A stretch of DNA of 64,000 bases from Omphiscola glabra (Eukaryota; Mollusca; Gastropoda; Lymnaeidae): assembly GCA_964017045.1 (NCBI GenBank), contig OZ024801.1, forward strand, positions 31,855,257 through 31,919,256, in the 5' to 3' direction. The translations under genes and the position numbers were made by a program. A model generated the notes under the pieces. That model was not told where the DNA came from and did not search any database. It saw nothing but the letters and a program-made list of their open reading frames with translations. Within the stretch, counting starts at the first letter, position 1, and the number at the start of each line of letters is the position of its first letter. Shown one piece after another: positions 49,999 through 59,195 of this stretch.

Positions 49999-50082
49999 CT
50001 GGATAGATTTGAACTCAGCCTGTATTGGCACTTCATCCATGTATCCGTCATGGATATTCCATGGTATGTACCACTTATAACA
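49999..50082 (-). CDS. TRPC: TRPC-like channel, linker exon (5' edge uncertain)
   Basis: Perfect donor CAG|GTAAGT at 49999. The in-frame peptide is WYIPWNIHDGYMDEVPIQ then AEFKSIQ. The frame is open and phase 0 at the donor, matching the phase-0 exons on each side; AEFKSIQ-AVMRDL or AEFKSIQ-KIVKK joints are both sensible. The 5' edge is unclear: candidates are ATAG|TGT at 50082, AAG|TGG at 50073, or a 21-nt microexon after ATACAG at about 50019. All three are phase 0. No strong polypyrimidine tract precedes them. Confidence 0.55.
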
Positions 50083-50714
50083 CTATTCGATTCATTTTAT
50101 ACAAACTATGGCCACCAGGGGTTGGTATGGACACATTATTACAGAAATGTTAAACTACCGTACCCAGTTGGACAGACACACCGTTACAGAAATTTTAAAC
50201 CACCCTACCCAATTGTGAGAAAAAAAGGTTCAACGGCAATTAAAACTATTTTATGTCATTGACTAAGAAAGTGGCAGCCAGTAAAAGTTTAACCATGGTA
50301 ATAAGGGATTTGTTCATGCAAAATTAGAGCATCTGAATCAATTCCACAAAGTCTAAAATGAATTTACAGGCAAAAACATGACCCAAGTCCAGCTACGCAA
50401 TCCCAGCTGAATGGCCCGGGGAATTTAAGTGAAACTTTATCAAACACTCACTCATCAACCTTTGTCTCACTGAAGTTCCAGCCGTTGCAAATTTATCATA
50501 TGATGTCAGCCACTTTGCATGATAGACAGAGTTTTTTTTTCACTGATTTAACACGTTAGCTTCTGATTACTGACTTTGGTGGCGTAGGAATTTTAATAAT
50601 AATAATTAAAAACAAACAAACAATTGGTTTTAACCTCTTCCTAAGAATGCCTGAAAGCAATACTTAACATCTTCCAATAATAGCTTGACCACAGCTCAAC
50701 AGGTTTTCACCAAC
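50083..50714 (-). other. TRPC intron
   Basis: Contains a two-copy imperfect repeat around cgttacagaaattttaaac (50140-50215). Otherwise nothing recognised. Confidence 0.5.
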
Positions 50715-50915
50715 CTTTATGCTCTGCCACCTGTTCCGCTTCTGCGTCTTAGAGCAGAAACACGCGCACAATTTGTTCTTGAACCACATGACGATGTAGT
50801 AGAACGTCTTCGGACTCGGTATGACGTTGAAAGGTGGCGGCAGTGTCCCGCTGTCCTCAAAGTAGCTGATCCACAGCTTGGAGCGAGCGAATTTCCACTC
50901 CTCGTCTGCTTGGCT
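50715..50915 (-). CDS. TRPC: TRPC-like channel, TRP-box exon
   Basis: Acceptor TTCTCTACCAG|AGC at 50915 and donor AAG|GTTGGT at 50715, phase 0-0, 67 codons. It carries the family signature EWKFAR (TRP box 1) in [16 protein letters not shown], followed by [12 protein letters not shown] (TRP box 2 region), then a basic cysteine-rich stretch ([18 protein letters not shown]). This is the helix just after S6 that couples gating to the cytosolic domains. The only open frame noted on this strand by simple ATG scanning is a shadow; the true frame has no ATG at its start because it is an internal exon. Confidence 0.96.
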
Positions 50916-50939
50916 CTGGTAGAGAACAACACATTTTAT

Positions 50940-51350
50940 ATTTCAAATACAGCCACCTCTGCCCCAAGTAATGCCATTTCTTCCCCACATATACCCAACT
51001 CTTCCCCAAACATAGCCACTTCTTCAGCGAACATAGCCACTTCTTCAGCAAACATAACCACTTCTTCAGCAAACATAGCCACTTCTTCAGCAAACATAGC
51101 CACTTCTTCAGCAAACATAGCCACTTCTTCCCCAAACATAGCCACTTCTTCAGCAAACATAGCCACCTCTTCCCCAAACATAGCCACTTCTTCAGCAAAC
51201 ATAGCCACCTCTTCCCCAAATATAGCCACTTCTTCCCAAAACATAGCCACTTCTTCAGCAAACATAGCCACCTCTTCCCCAAACATAGCCACTTCTTCAG
51301 CAAACATAGCCACCTTTTCCCCAAACATAGCCACTTCTTCCCAAATACAA
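50940..51350. repeat. 21-bp minisatellite, ~19 copies
   Basis: Units of aacatagccacttcttcagca and aacatagccacctcttcccc. It starts only about 25 bp upstream of the exon 50715-50915 acceptor (gene strand), so the branch point must lie in or beside it. Period 21 opens all frames, producing false ORFs of up to 233 codons. Confidence 0.95.
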
Positions 51351-51448
51351 CAACATGTGGCCCAATACAGCCTAATGGCAGTTTAAAAAAGGGGTAACTC
51401 CCTATCAGTGGAAAATGTCCCTGCTACAAATCGCTTAGAGCCACTCAC

Positions 51449-51650
51449 GTAGATCCTCTGGTACGAGTTACTCATCATGGCAATCAGCATGTTGAGCAGG
51501 ACGATCAGAGCAATCCAGCTGTAGCTACCGAACATCAGCTTCCCGACAAACTCCGTGAACTCGTGCTTGAACCTGGGCTGCAGCTCTGCGTGGTCGAGGT
51601 CGACAAGACCGTAGATGGCCCAATACAGGGACTGGACAATCTCCCATAGA
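51449..51650 (-). CDS. TRPC: TRPC-like channel, pore and S6 exon
   Basis: Acceptor CATTGTCTAG|T at 51650 (phase 2) and donor ATCTAC|GTGAGT at 51449 (phase 0). It encodes LWEIVQSLYWAIYGLVDL (pore helix and filter region), then FVGKLMFGSYSWIALIVLLN and MLIAMMSNSYQRIY (S6). The LLNMLIAMM-NSYQ stretch is almost invariant in TRPC channels. The protein forms a Ca2+-permeable plasma-membrane cation channel, typically gated downstream of phospholipase C. The joint with the previous exon reads SFA-N-LWEIV. Confidence 0.97.
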
Positions 51651-51982
51651 CTAGACAATGAGTGGGGAAAAACATTGTCGTTAACAATATCGTAGAAAAT
51701 AAATTGAGTGTGTTTAAAGATAACTTTTCAGATTTGTATTGGGAGTGTGGAAGGTCTTTGAGAACAATTCATTGTCACATGAACGTTTTAGAGATCAGAC
51801 AGAAAACTGTCAGATTTTTTGCTGTTAATGTCTGGAAATTAAATAAAATAATTCATTTATAGAAATTGGAATTTTTCTTAAGAACTATAAAAAGAATAGA
51901 ATAAACTAAAACAAAAATAGACAAGGCCTGGCCGAATCCCGGACCATGCAAATTTATAACTAATCATGGTTCTTCTAAAAGT

Positions 51983-52020
51983 CATTAATATAATTCAAAA
52001 AAAAAAAAAAAAAAAAAAAA
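51983..52020. repeat. Poly-A run
   Basis: About two dozen A residues in the TRPC intron; on the gene strand a T run. Confidence 0.95.
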
Positions 52021-52159
52021 GTTAATTAACAGAGCGACAAATAATTGGTCAAATTCAAGAGCCCAGCGAATACAGCAACACCATGAAAACATTAAACAGC
52101 TGACACCCCCCCCCCCCCCACACCGCCTCGAATGATAAATCTCCCAAGATCGAACTCAC

Positions 52160-52527
52160 TTGGCAAAACTTCTGTACTTTCTATCACAGCTGGTCACACT
52201 GTAGTTCGTGGAGGTGCCGGCCCGGGCGCAGTCCTGGGCGTGCTTGTCGGCGTAGTACCAGTACAAGTGGTTCAGACCGCTGGCGAACGAGAAGAGCACC
52301 AGGCAGAACACGCAGCCGAACTGGATGAGATCCATGATCATCCGGCCCAGGGAGATCTGCAGCGGGCCCAGGTAAGGGCTGACCGTGAAGATGTTGACCA
52401 GCTTCAGCGAGCTGAAGATGTTGGCCGCCGCGAACAGCGCCTCCGCGATGAGATTCGGGTCGTATGCTGGCCAGCCCTCGCGGTCAAGGTCAGCCTGGGT
52501 GTTGCCTTCCTTTTTTTCTTCTTGAAC
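52160..52527 (-). CDS. TRPC: TRPC-like channel, S4-S5 linker, S5 and outer pore exon
   Basis: Acceptor AAATTTCAG|GTT at 52527 (phase 0), donor GCCAA|GTGAGT at 52160 (phase 2), 368 nt. In order: an acidic start VQEEKKEGNTQADLDREGW, DPNLIAEALFAAANIFSSLK, then GPLQISLGRMIMDLIQF (S4-S5 linker, strongly conserved LGPLQISLGRM), S5 (FGCVFCLVLFSFASGLNHLY), and an outer loop with two cysteines (DCARAG...TSCDRKY) comparable in position to the extracellular cysteine pair of some TRPC channels. GC-rich relative to flanks. Phase fits both neighbours. Confidence 0.97.
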
Positions 52528-52669
52528 CTGAAATTTAAGAATAAAATGATGGATTTCCTCTTCCTTTAAGGGAAGTTCATGGCGTTTGGGTTTCTCCCAG
52601 TATTACCCCACAAATACACGTTAAAAAAATTACCACTCAATAATTCAAGCTTAAGATTACCCCTTAAAA

Positions 52670-52947
52670 AATAACCAACCAATGCACGCTATAAAAATAC
52701 AACCCACCAATACACGCTATAAAAATACAACCCACCAATACACGCTATAAAAATACAACCCACCAATGCACGCTATAAAATTTACAACCCACCATTACAC
52801 GCTATAAAAATACAACCCACCAATGCACGCTATAAAATTACTACCCACCATTACACGCTATAAAATTACAACCCACCATTACACGCTATAAAATTACAAC
52901 CCACCATTACACGCTATAAAATTACTACCCACCATTACACGCTATAA
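52670..52947. repeat. 28-29 bp minisatellite, ~10 copies
   Basis: Units of ccaccattacacgctataaa plus attacaac. On the gene strand each unit contains TTTTATAG|CG, a weak acceptor-like string. Lies 140 bp upstream of the exon 52160-52527 acceptor. Confidence 0.94.
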
Positions 52948-53341
52948 TAATTAAGCATCAATTTACTCATCCTTTTTTTTTTTAAGTCAACTTTTGCGTA
53001 TTGTCATTTCTCTACCATTACCCCCACCCACAATTTAAAACAAAAATCGTACCCTGTGATATTGAGTCCTAGTTTTCATACTTCCATATTTTGACTACGA
53101 ATTTGGTTGTTCACATTTTCAAAAGCAAACCGGGAGTCGACGACTTTGAGAAAAAAAACGTCTTATTTTTTTTCTTCTTTCCAAAATGAATTTCTTTTCG
53201 ATACCTGTTCGATCTGTCAAAGCTCGCGACACTAAACCCAACAAGCCCTGGCTTTAACTTGCACCCCCCTCCGTCCCCCGGCACCCCCTTCACCTGGCAC
53301 CCACCCCCCACTTGCGTTTGCTCCCCCAGCACATACATTAC

Positions 53342-53481
53342 CTGCAAGTAAGCGAGGAGGCGCAGTGTAAACGTGGCAATGTACAAAGAGTTTGTAAAAA
53401 AGTCGAGTATATTCCACATGTCATGGATGTACTCGATGGCGCCCTCGTCCCAGAGCTGTTTAATCTCACCCCACATTAGGC
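53342..53481 (-). CDS. TRPC: TRPC-like channel, S3/S4 exon
   Basis: Acceptor CTTCTCCGCGCAG|GC at 53481 (phase 1), donor TTGCAG|GTAATG at 53342 (phase 0). Encodes GLMWGEIKQLWDEGAIEYIH and DMWNILDFFTNSLYIATFTL followed by RLLAYLQ. The WGEIKQLWD and W-NILDF blocks are typical of TRPC transmembrane segments. The phase-1 start completes the glycine of the preceding YVAG. Confidence 0.96.
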
Positions 53482-53989
53482 CTGCGCGGAGAAGAAGGAA
53501 AAGAGAGGGAGGAAAAAAACGATACCGAGCCACTTTGTAGAATCGAATCCTACTTTCCGAAAACTTGAAAGGAAGGATACTTTCAAAGTTTGATCTCTGG
53601 GCTGCACAGAGTTAACTCGGGGCTCTCAAAATCTTAAAACAATGCGTGTGTGCAATGCGTGTGTGTTCGTTTTCTGTAAGTGTGTGTGTGTATGGAAAGT
53701 GGGGATGTGTTGGGGACATCTCCGTCACCCTGCACCAAAACATTACTCTCTGTTGATTGAACTTATAAAGCCCTGATCATCGCCTGACTCTCAAGGAAGT
53801 TTTTGTAACTATATATCAATACAGTTTTTTTTTCAAATGAAAATTTTTCTCATGGGTGGTCACGTATTAAGTACACCCCCACCCCCCACCCCGGGGCCAT
53901 AGTTAGGGGCCATAGCCAACTACCCGCTAATCCGTTTATCAGATAGTGGAACAATGCACGGCCACCCACAGACCAGCTGAACTCTAAGA

Positions 53990-54174
53990 CAGCGGTTCCC
54001 AAACTTTTAAACCATGGCGGACCGGTGGACGTGTTTCGAACCTGCACCAGGGACCGGTGCCAGATTTTTAAAATTATATTTGTCTTTTTTATTTTAACCA
54101 TAAATATTCGTGTTGTGCGGACCGGTAACGTAAGGCTCACGGACCGGTGTCGGTCCAAAAGTTTGGGAACTGTG
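53990..54174. mobile_element. hAT-type MITE, CAGCGGTTCCCAAAC family
   Basis: Starts cagcggttcccaaacttt, ends aagtttgggaactgtg. Interior gcggaccggtggacgtgttt and aaggctcacggaccggtgtc. Flanks ctctaaga and cttaaaga agree at 6 of 8 positions. Inserted in a TRPC intron. Confidence 0.82.
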
Positions 54175-54958
54175 CTTAAAGAGACCAGCCCCGAAGACAC
54201 CCCCACCCCCCCCCCCCACACACACCCCGTGTCGTGTCATCGTTATCTCAATATTTCAGTATTTGCCAGTGGCACTTTTTCTTTATAGATGTCAAATATT
54301 GGCAGAGAGGTTGGGTTTTGATAGGAACAAATCTACAATAAGGTCCTATGAGAACATAAGCAAGCTTATCTACGCCAACCCTCCCACTCAACAATCCACT
54401 CAAATTGCCCCCTCCCGGGCGGATTTATGACAGAATACCACCTTGATAACAGTACTCGTCATTGTTGTAAATTTACACATTTTGCATGATTTTAACGGGT
54501 TAACATGTGGGCTCTGCCCCCCCTCCCCAACTCCACACACCCACACGCTCACAGGTTTCTTGACATATGTGTATAAATATATAGATTATATAAAAAAACA
54601 CATTGTGGACAATAGTGGAGATAGAGAAACCATCTTGTTTCCCCTTCTCCAAAGAGCACCCAGCCCTGTAATTTTCCCACCCTGCCCCCCTACCATGCCC
54701 AGTCATTTCTCCTCCCTGCCCCACCATTTCACATCCTCTTACACCAAGTATCCACCATTTGACCCACCTGTCATTTCCCCACATGCCATGTCCTATCATT
54801 TCCCCACCTGTCCTGTCATTCCCCCCGCCCTTGTCCTATCATTTCCCCACCTGTCCTATCATTTCCCCACCTATCCTATCATTTTGCCCATTACGTCCAA
54901 TACACCCATAAAGAGTTGCCAGAAGTCAAAGCCAGGTGACCTTAACCTCACAACTCAC
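54175..54958 (-). other. TRPC intron, C-rich low-complexity stretch
   Basis: Loose tandem copies of tcatttccccacctgtccta at 54700-54900. The plus-strand frame over it is low complexity. Confidence 0.6.
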
Positions 54959-55099
54959 CTGCCACGTATGCTAAAATGACCCACTCGACCAGAGAAGCCG
55001 GCGACCCGCGCAGTTCCTTCTTCGGTGAGCCGTCTCTCCTGACGCCATCGTCGCTAATCTTCATCACCTCCACCCGCTGGGACACTAATATGAGTAGAA
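54959..55099 (-). CDS. TRPC: TRPC-like channel, S2 to S3 exon
   Basis: Acceptor GTATTCTTCAG|TT at 55099 (phase 1), donor GTGGCAG|GTGAGT at 54959 (phase 1). Reads LLILVSQRVEVMKISDDG, then RRDGSPKKELRGSPASLVEW and VILAYVAG. The first residues complete the S2 hydrophobic run begun in the upstream exon (SYVVFL-F-LLILV); the charged middle is the S2-S3 loop; SLVEWVILAYV is the start of S3. A nearer AG (CATATTAG|TG, 55085) is in the same phase but would shorten S2. Confidence 0.93.
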
Positions 55100-55642
55100 C
55101 TGAAGAATACAAGGATTATATTGACTTGTAAGAAGAACTGAAGAATACAATGATTATATTGACTTGTAAGAAGAACTGAGGAATGCAATGATTATATTGA
55201 CTTGTAAGTAGAACTGAGGAATACAATGATTATATTAACTTGTAAGTAGTGTGGACTGAAGAATGCAATCATTATATAATCACGTAAGTTGGTAAAACAG
55301 AAAAATACATTGAGACTTGTAAGTGAGACAGAAGAATTCAATGATCATCTTGACTTGTAGGCGATGTGGGGCAATGAATGCAAATTATTACGTAAATATG
55401 ACTGAGGAATATGATTGTATAGACATGTCAGATGATAGCACTGAAAAAATGATAATATAGATTTGTAAGTTGGTAGAACTGAAGAAACATTGATTATATA
55501 GACTTGTAAGTTGGAAGACCTGAAAGAAATACATTGATTATATAGACTTGTAAGTTGGAAGAACTGAAAAAATACATTGATTATATAGACTTGTAAGTTG
55601 GAAGAAATGAAAAACACATTGATTATATGGACTTGCAAGCAG
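55100..55642 (-). repeat. ~38-bp minisatellite made from a 3' splice site
   Basis: About 13 units of gaagaatacaatgattatat, tgacttgtaagtagaact. On the gene strand each carries TTGTATTCTTCAG|TTCTAC or a variant, which is the same string as the true acceptor and first bases of exon 54959-55099. Units decay with distance from the exon. Confidence 0.85.
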
Positions 55643-55760
55643 GGGCGTAGCTAGAGTGTTTGGCGCCTGGGGACAAGATTTGCTTTAAGGCGACCCCCTT
55701 TCTTTTTTTCAACTCTCAAACCCATTACTCCTCTGCCTGCAAGTGATGTAGGGGTGAATA
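55640..55760. mobile_element. Probable fragment of GGCGTAG-type MITE
   Basis: Begins caggggcgtagctagagtgt, then ggcgcctgggg, as in the related elements. The right end is not clear and no target duplication is evident. Confidence 0.5.
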
Positions 55761-55984
55761 ATAAATAAACTGTGAGGAATTTTAAAAGTCATCCAACTAT
55801 TCTATCTGAAATACTTAAGCAAATACTGGAGCAGTATCAAATTAATTTTACACCCTGTCTACGCCAGTTTGGATTATCATAATATACAATACAATAATGC
55901 AATGGGTGAAAACATTGTTGCTAGAACTCCAGGTCACACACAAATGACTCGGACGGATATGTAAAAAAAAAAAAAAAAACTTAC

Positions 55985-56219
55985 ATAGAAAAACGACGTA
56001 CGACGTGCAGTGAATCATGAACTTCACGCACGGCTTCGTTATAAACTGGCCAATGCTGCATTTCGGAGCTATGAGGTAGACGATGGACCAGACCGGGAAC
56101 AAGGCGCCGATGAATCCCATGATGGTCAGCTTGGACAGGATGGACCTCCGCCTGAAGCCGGGCAAACCCTCGTACCACAGGGACGCCAGCAGCTGCTGAC
56201 AGTTAGGGTGGGCCACAAA
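55985..56219 (-). CDS. TRPC: TRPC-like channel, pre-S1 and S1 exon
   Basis: Acceptor CACTGTTTTCAG|TTT at 56219 (phase 0), donor TTTCTAT|GTAAGT at 55985 (phase 1). Reads FVAHPNCQQLLASLWYEGLP, then GFRRRSILSKLTIMGFIGAL, then the hydrophobic S1 (FPVWSIVYLIAP) and VKFMIHCTSYVVFL, the start of S2. FVAHPNCQQ-LL-xxWYE is the hallmark sequence just before S1 in TRPC channels. The upstream N-terminal ankyrin exons are not found within the window and are probably beyond 64 kb. Confidence 0.97.
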
Positions 56220-56269
56220 CTGAAAACAGTGCCGATAATTTTTTTATTGGTGACAGGGCGGTGTGTTTT

Positions 56270-57050
56270 GTTTCGTTGCTGTTATTTTTTGTTGTTGTTG
56301 TGTGCTGTTGTTGTTTGTTGTTGTTGTTTGTTGTTGTTGTTTGTTGTTATCGTTTGTTGTTATCGTTTGTTGTTATCGTTTGTTGTCATCGTTTGTTGTT
56401 ATCGTTTGTTGTTGTTGTTTGTTGTTATTGTTTGTTGTTATTGTTTGTTGTTATTGTTTGTTGTCATCGTTTGTTGTCATTGTTTGTTGTCATTGTTTGT
56501 TGTCATTGTTTGTTGTTATTGTTTGTTGTCATCGTTTGTTGTCATCGTTTGTTGTTATTGTTTGTTGTCATCGTTTGTTGTCATTGTTTGTTGTCATTGT
56601 TTGTTGTTATTGTTTGTTGTTATTGTTTGTTGTCATTGTTTGTTGTCATTGTTTGTTGTTATTGTTTGTTGTTATCGTTTGTTGTTATCGTTTGTTGTTA
56701 TTGTTTGTTGTCATTGTTTGTTGTTATTGTTTGTTGTCATCGTTTGTTGTCATTGTTTGTTGTCATTGTTTGTTGTTATTGTTTGTTGTTATTGTTTGTT
56801 GTCATTGTTTGTTGTCATTGTTTGTTGTTATTGTTTGTTGTTATCGTTTGTTGTTATCGTTTGTTGTTATTGTTTGTTGTCATTGTTTGTTGTCATTGTT
56901 TGTTGTTATTGTTTGTTGTTATTGTTTGTTGTCATTGTTTGTTGTCATTGTTTGTTGTCATCGTTTGTTGTTATTGTTTGTTGTTATCGTTTGTTGTTAT
57001 TGTTTGTTGTCATTGTTTGTTGTCATCGTTTGTTGTTATTGCTATTTTGT
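56270..57050. repeat. 15-bp minisatellite, ~50 copies
   Basis: Units tttgttgttattgtt and tttgttgtcatcgtt. All plus-strand frames stay open (VVIVCCYCLLL-type repeats), giving false ORFs of 267-362 codons. It begins about 50 bp upstream of the acceptor of exon 55985-56219 on the gene strand. Confidence 0.96.
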
Positions 57051-57109
57051 GTTTTTTGTCGTTTAAAAAAGTATTATTTGTTTTATTTAATGACATAGTA
57101 CAACTAAGG

Positions 57110-57200
57110 TATGTTGAAGCTTGAATCCATAGACAGGACGTTAAGACTTGAACGTTTCGGCCTAGAGCCTTCTTCGGCGATAAAGACAAATAGAAGTCAG
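57110..57200 (-). repeat. Dispersed AACGTTTCGGCC...CTTCTTC motif copy
   Basis: aacgtttcggcctagagcct followed by tcttcggcga; related copies at 36126-36154 and, on the opposite strand, 58516-58543. See finding on ribozyme-like core. Confidence 0.6.
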
Positions 57201-57474
57201 ACAAGTAACAGCGCACTGTAGAACAAAAACTCAAGAGATCTCCTTCGTTGTTTGTTTATTTATCATTGTTGCATTTGTTGTTGTTTTTCTTTTATTTGTT
57301 GCTGTTTTTCGTTTATGTGATTGGATGAGGAGGAGCAACAGAGCCCGTAAAGAAACAAGAAAGTTTCTGGAATAAAACAGGATGAAGTATTTCAATGAAA
57401 TGTTAATGACGACACATTATGATTATATAGGATGTATGCGAACATTCTCGCTTAATGTTAAGGTGACATGGGAC

Positions 57475-57712
57475 ATATGAACTATAACTCACCGTACATA
57501 TGAACCATAACTCACCGTACATATGAACTATAACTCACCGTACATATGAACTATAACTCACCGTACATATGAACTATAACTCACCGTACATATGAACTAT
57601 AACTCACCGTACATATGAACTATAACTCACCGTACATATGAACTATAACTCACCGTACATATGAACTATAACTCACCGTACATATGAACTATAACTCACC
57701 GTACATATAACC
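57475..57712. repeat. 23-bp minisatellite, ~10 copies, donor-like on gene strand
   Basis: Near-perfect units of cgtacatatgaactataact plus cac. On the minus strand each reads ACG|GTGAGTTATAG, 8 of 9 positions of a 5' splice site. Confidence 0.93.
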
Positions 57713-59048
57713 CAGTCAATGCGTTAGAAACTTCAGCCAAAAAAACAAAGAAAAAATTATGGAATTTTTTTATTTTTTTTTAAAGGTACATGTAAATAAA
57801 AAGTAACAGAGTCATGATTTTAGTAAAAGCCTTTTATTCATTTATAAAGACACATCCCGATGGTACTAATGCGAAGCTGTGTGTAACAATGGTGAGATGT
57901 CAGTAATTGTGAACGATGCTGTGAAATGTGTTTTGACAGCTGTGTTCCTGAGATTGTGTAGGGCTGTATAAGCTCATTTTGGGCCACGGGGAAATTGCCT
58001 GGATCCGGAGATCCGGGTGGTCCAAGGAAAAAGTGTCTGCGATGTGAAAAGGTTTAATGAGATGTTGCGTGTTTGTGTTCCGCGAGAGACGCAACTTACA
58101 CATCATTTGTCAGAAGAAAGACGCACAACGGTGCGGCCCTGCGCAGGGACGTACGGCGTGGCCGCTGAACGCCCATTCAGAAAAGTGTCCTTTCTTACAA
58201 ATGGGGATATTGCCCTGGATGTCGATTTTCTCAGACTGCTCTCAAAGGTTCTTATGTTTTCAACTTGACGCCCAGTGAGAGTAAATACCGGTAGTCACTC
58301 GGTAGTACCATTAAAGCACTTAATCTAATGTAATGCTTTTCAATCGCTCTGACTAGGGGAAACTTATCGTCGTTGTCCTCAACAGGTGAAAACAAAAAAA
58401 TATGGCTTCTTGAAAACACAACAAATACTATTGCCATCATAAGTTAGACTCCTAACAAGAAAATTTGAGTTTTTTTTTACTCTCTGCTATTCTTTGTACT
58501 CTGTTGTCATCGTTGCTGTTGAAGGCTTTCTGTCGAAACGTCCGCTGTTTTGTTTCGTCTTTCGTCAAATTTTCCCCTACACTTAGTTTTATATTTCACC
58601 AGATTTACCAAAATTTCAGATCTTTTAGACACTCAGCAATCGGTTAAAATTGTCTTCAAAGAAGTGAAACCATAAATCTAGTAAGGTTAAATAGAATCAT
58701 GAAAAACTATATATCAAACAAGAAAATTGTAACTGCAAAGTCCTTTGACCTGTTTCATATTTTAACCATCGACCAGCTGGCCGCGTCAGATTCTGGTATA
58801 CAAGAAGCCTCTACGCCAAAAGTCTCGCCCATACTGACCTACAGCTGTGATTTTCTAACATTTACAACAGACCGGCGAACGTCATTGTTATTTACACATT
58901 TTGTTATCTCACGGTTGGCAAGTGGGGGTAATGTCACTCGCCTTTTAAAACAAACAAACGGCAGTGCAGATCGCAGGACCGACAGGAGGTCAACGCGCCG
59001 GCGCAGACGAGATGGCGACAAATGGCGTGAGGTATTGTCAGTTCAATA
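57713..59048. other. Region without supported gene
   Basis: Two plus-strand frames of about 80 codons at 58017-58278 and one of 116 at 58699-59049 have no recognisable domain or splice structure. No TRPC N-terminal exon was found on the minus strand. Confidence 0.45.
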
Positions 59049-59195
59049 ACCGTATTTTACGGACTATAAGTCGTATCTTAATTTTTAAGCAATTAAAAAA
59101 AAAAACATTTTTACATTTTTATACTAATTTTGAGTATAGACGCACCTGCATTTTGGTGGTAATTTTTCGAAGAAAAAAGTCCGTAAAAATACGGT
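59049..59195. mobile_element. MITE with ACCGTATTTTACGGACT ends
   Basis: Left end accgtattttacggactata and right end agtccgtaaaaatacggt are inverted repeats of about 17 bp. 147 bp, AT-rich interior. Target duplication unclear. Confidence 0.8.

Noticed and set aside
50685..51386. 233-codon plus-strand ORF (SANIATSS repeats)
   Set aside because: Composed of the shadow of the TRP-box exon plus the 21-bp array.
56010..57124. Cysteine/valine-rich ORFs of 267-362 codons on the plus strand
   Set aside because: A 15-bp repeat keeps all three plus frames open; the true coding sequence at the left edge is the TRPC exon on the minus strand.
57713..57743. 31-nt TRPC exon upstream of the 23-bp array
   Set aside because: The phase needed to join the pre-S1 exon contains a TGA, and the peptide does not match the family.
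58017..58278. Plus-strand ORFs of 73-83 codons
   Set aside because: Two overlapping frames of similar length with no domain, start context or splice evidence.
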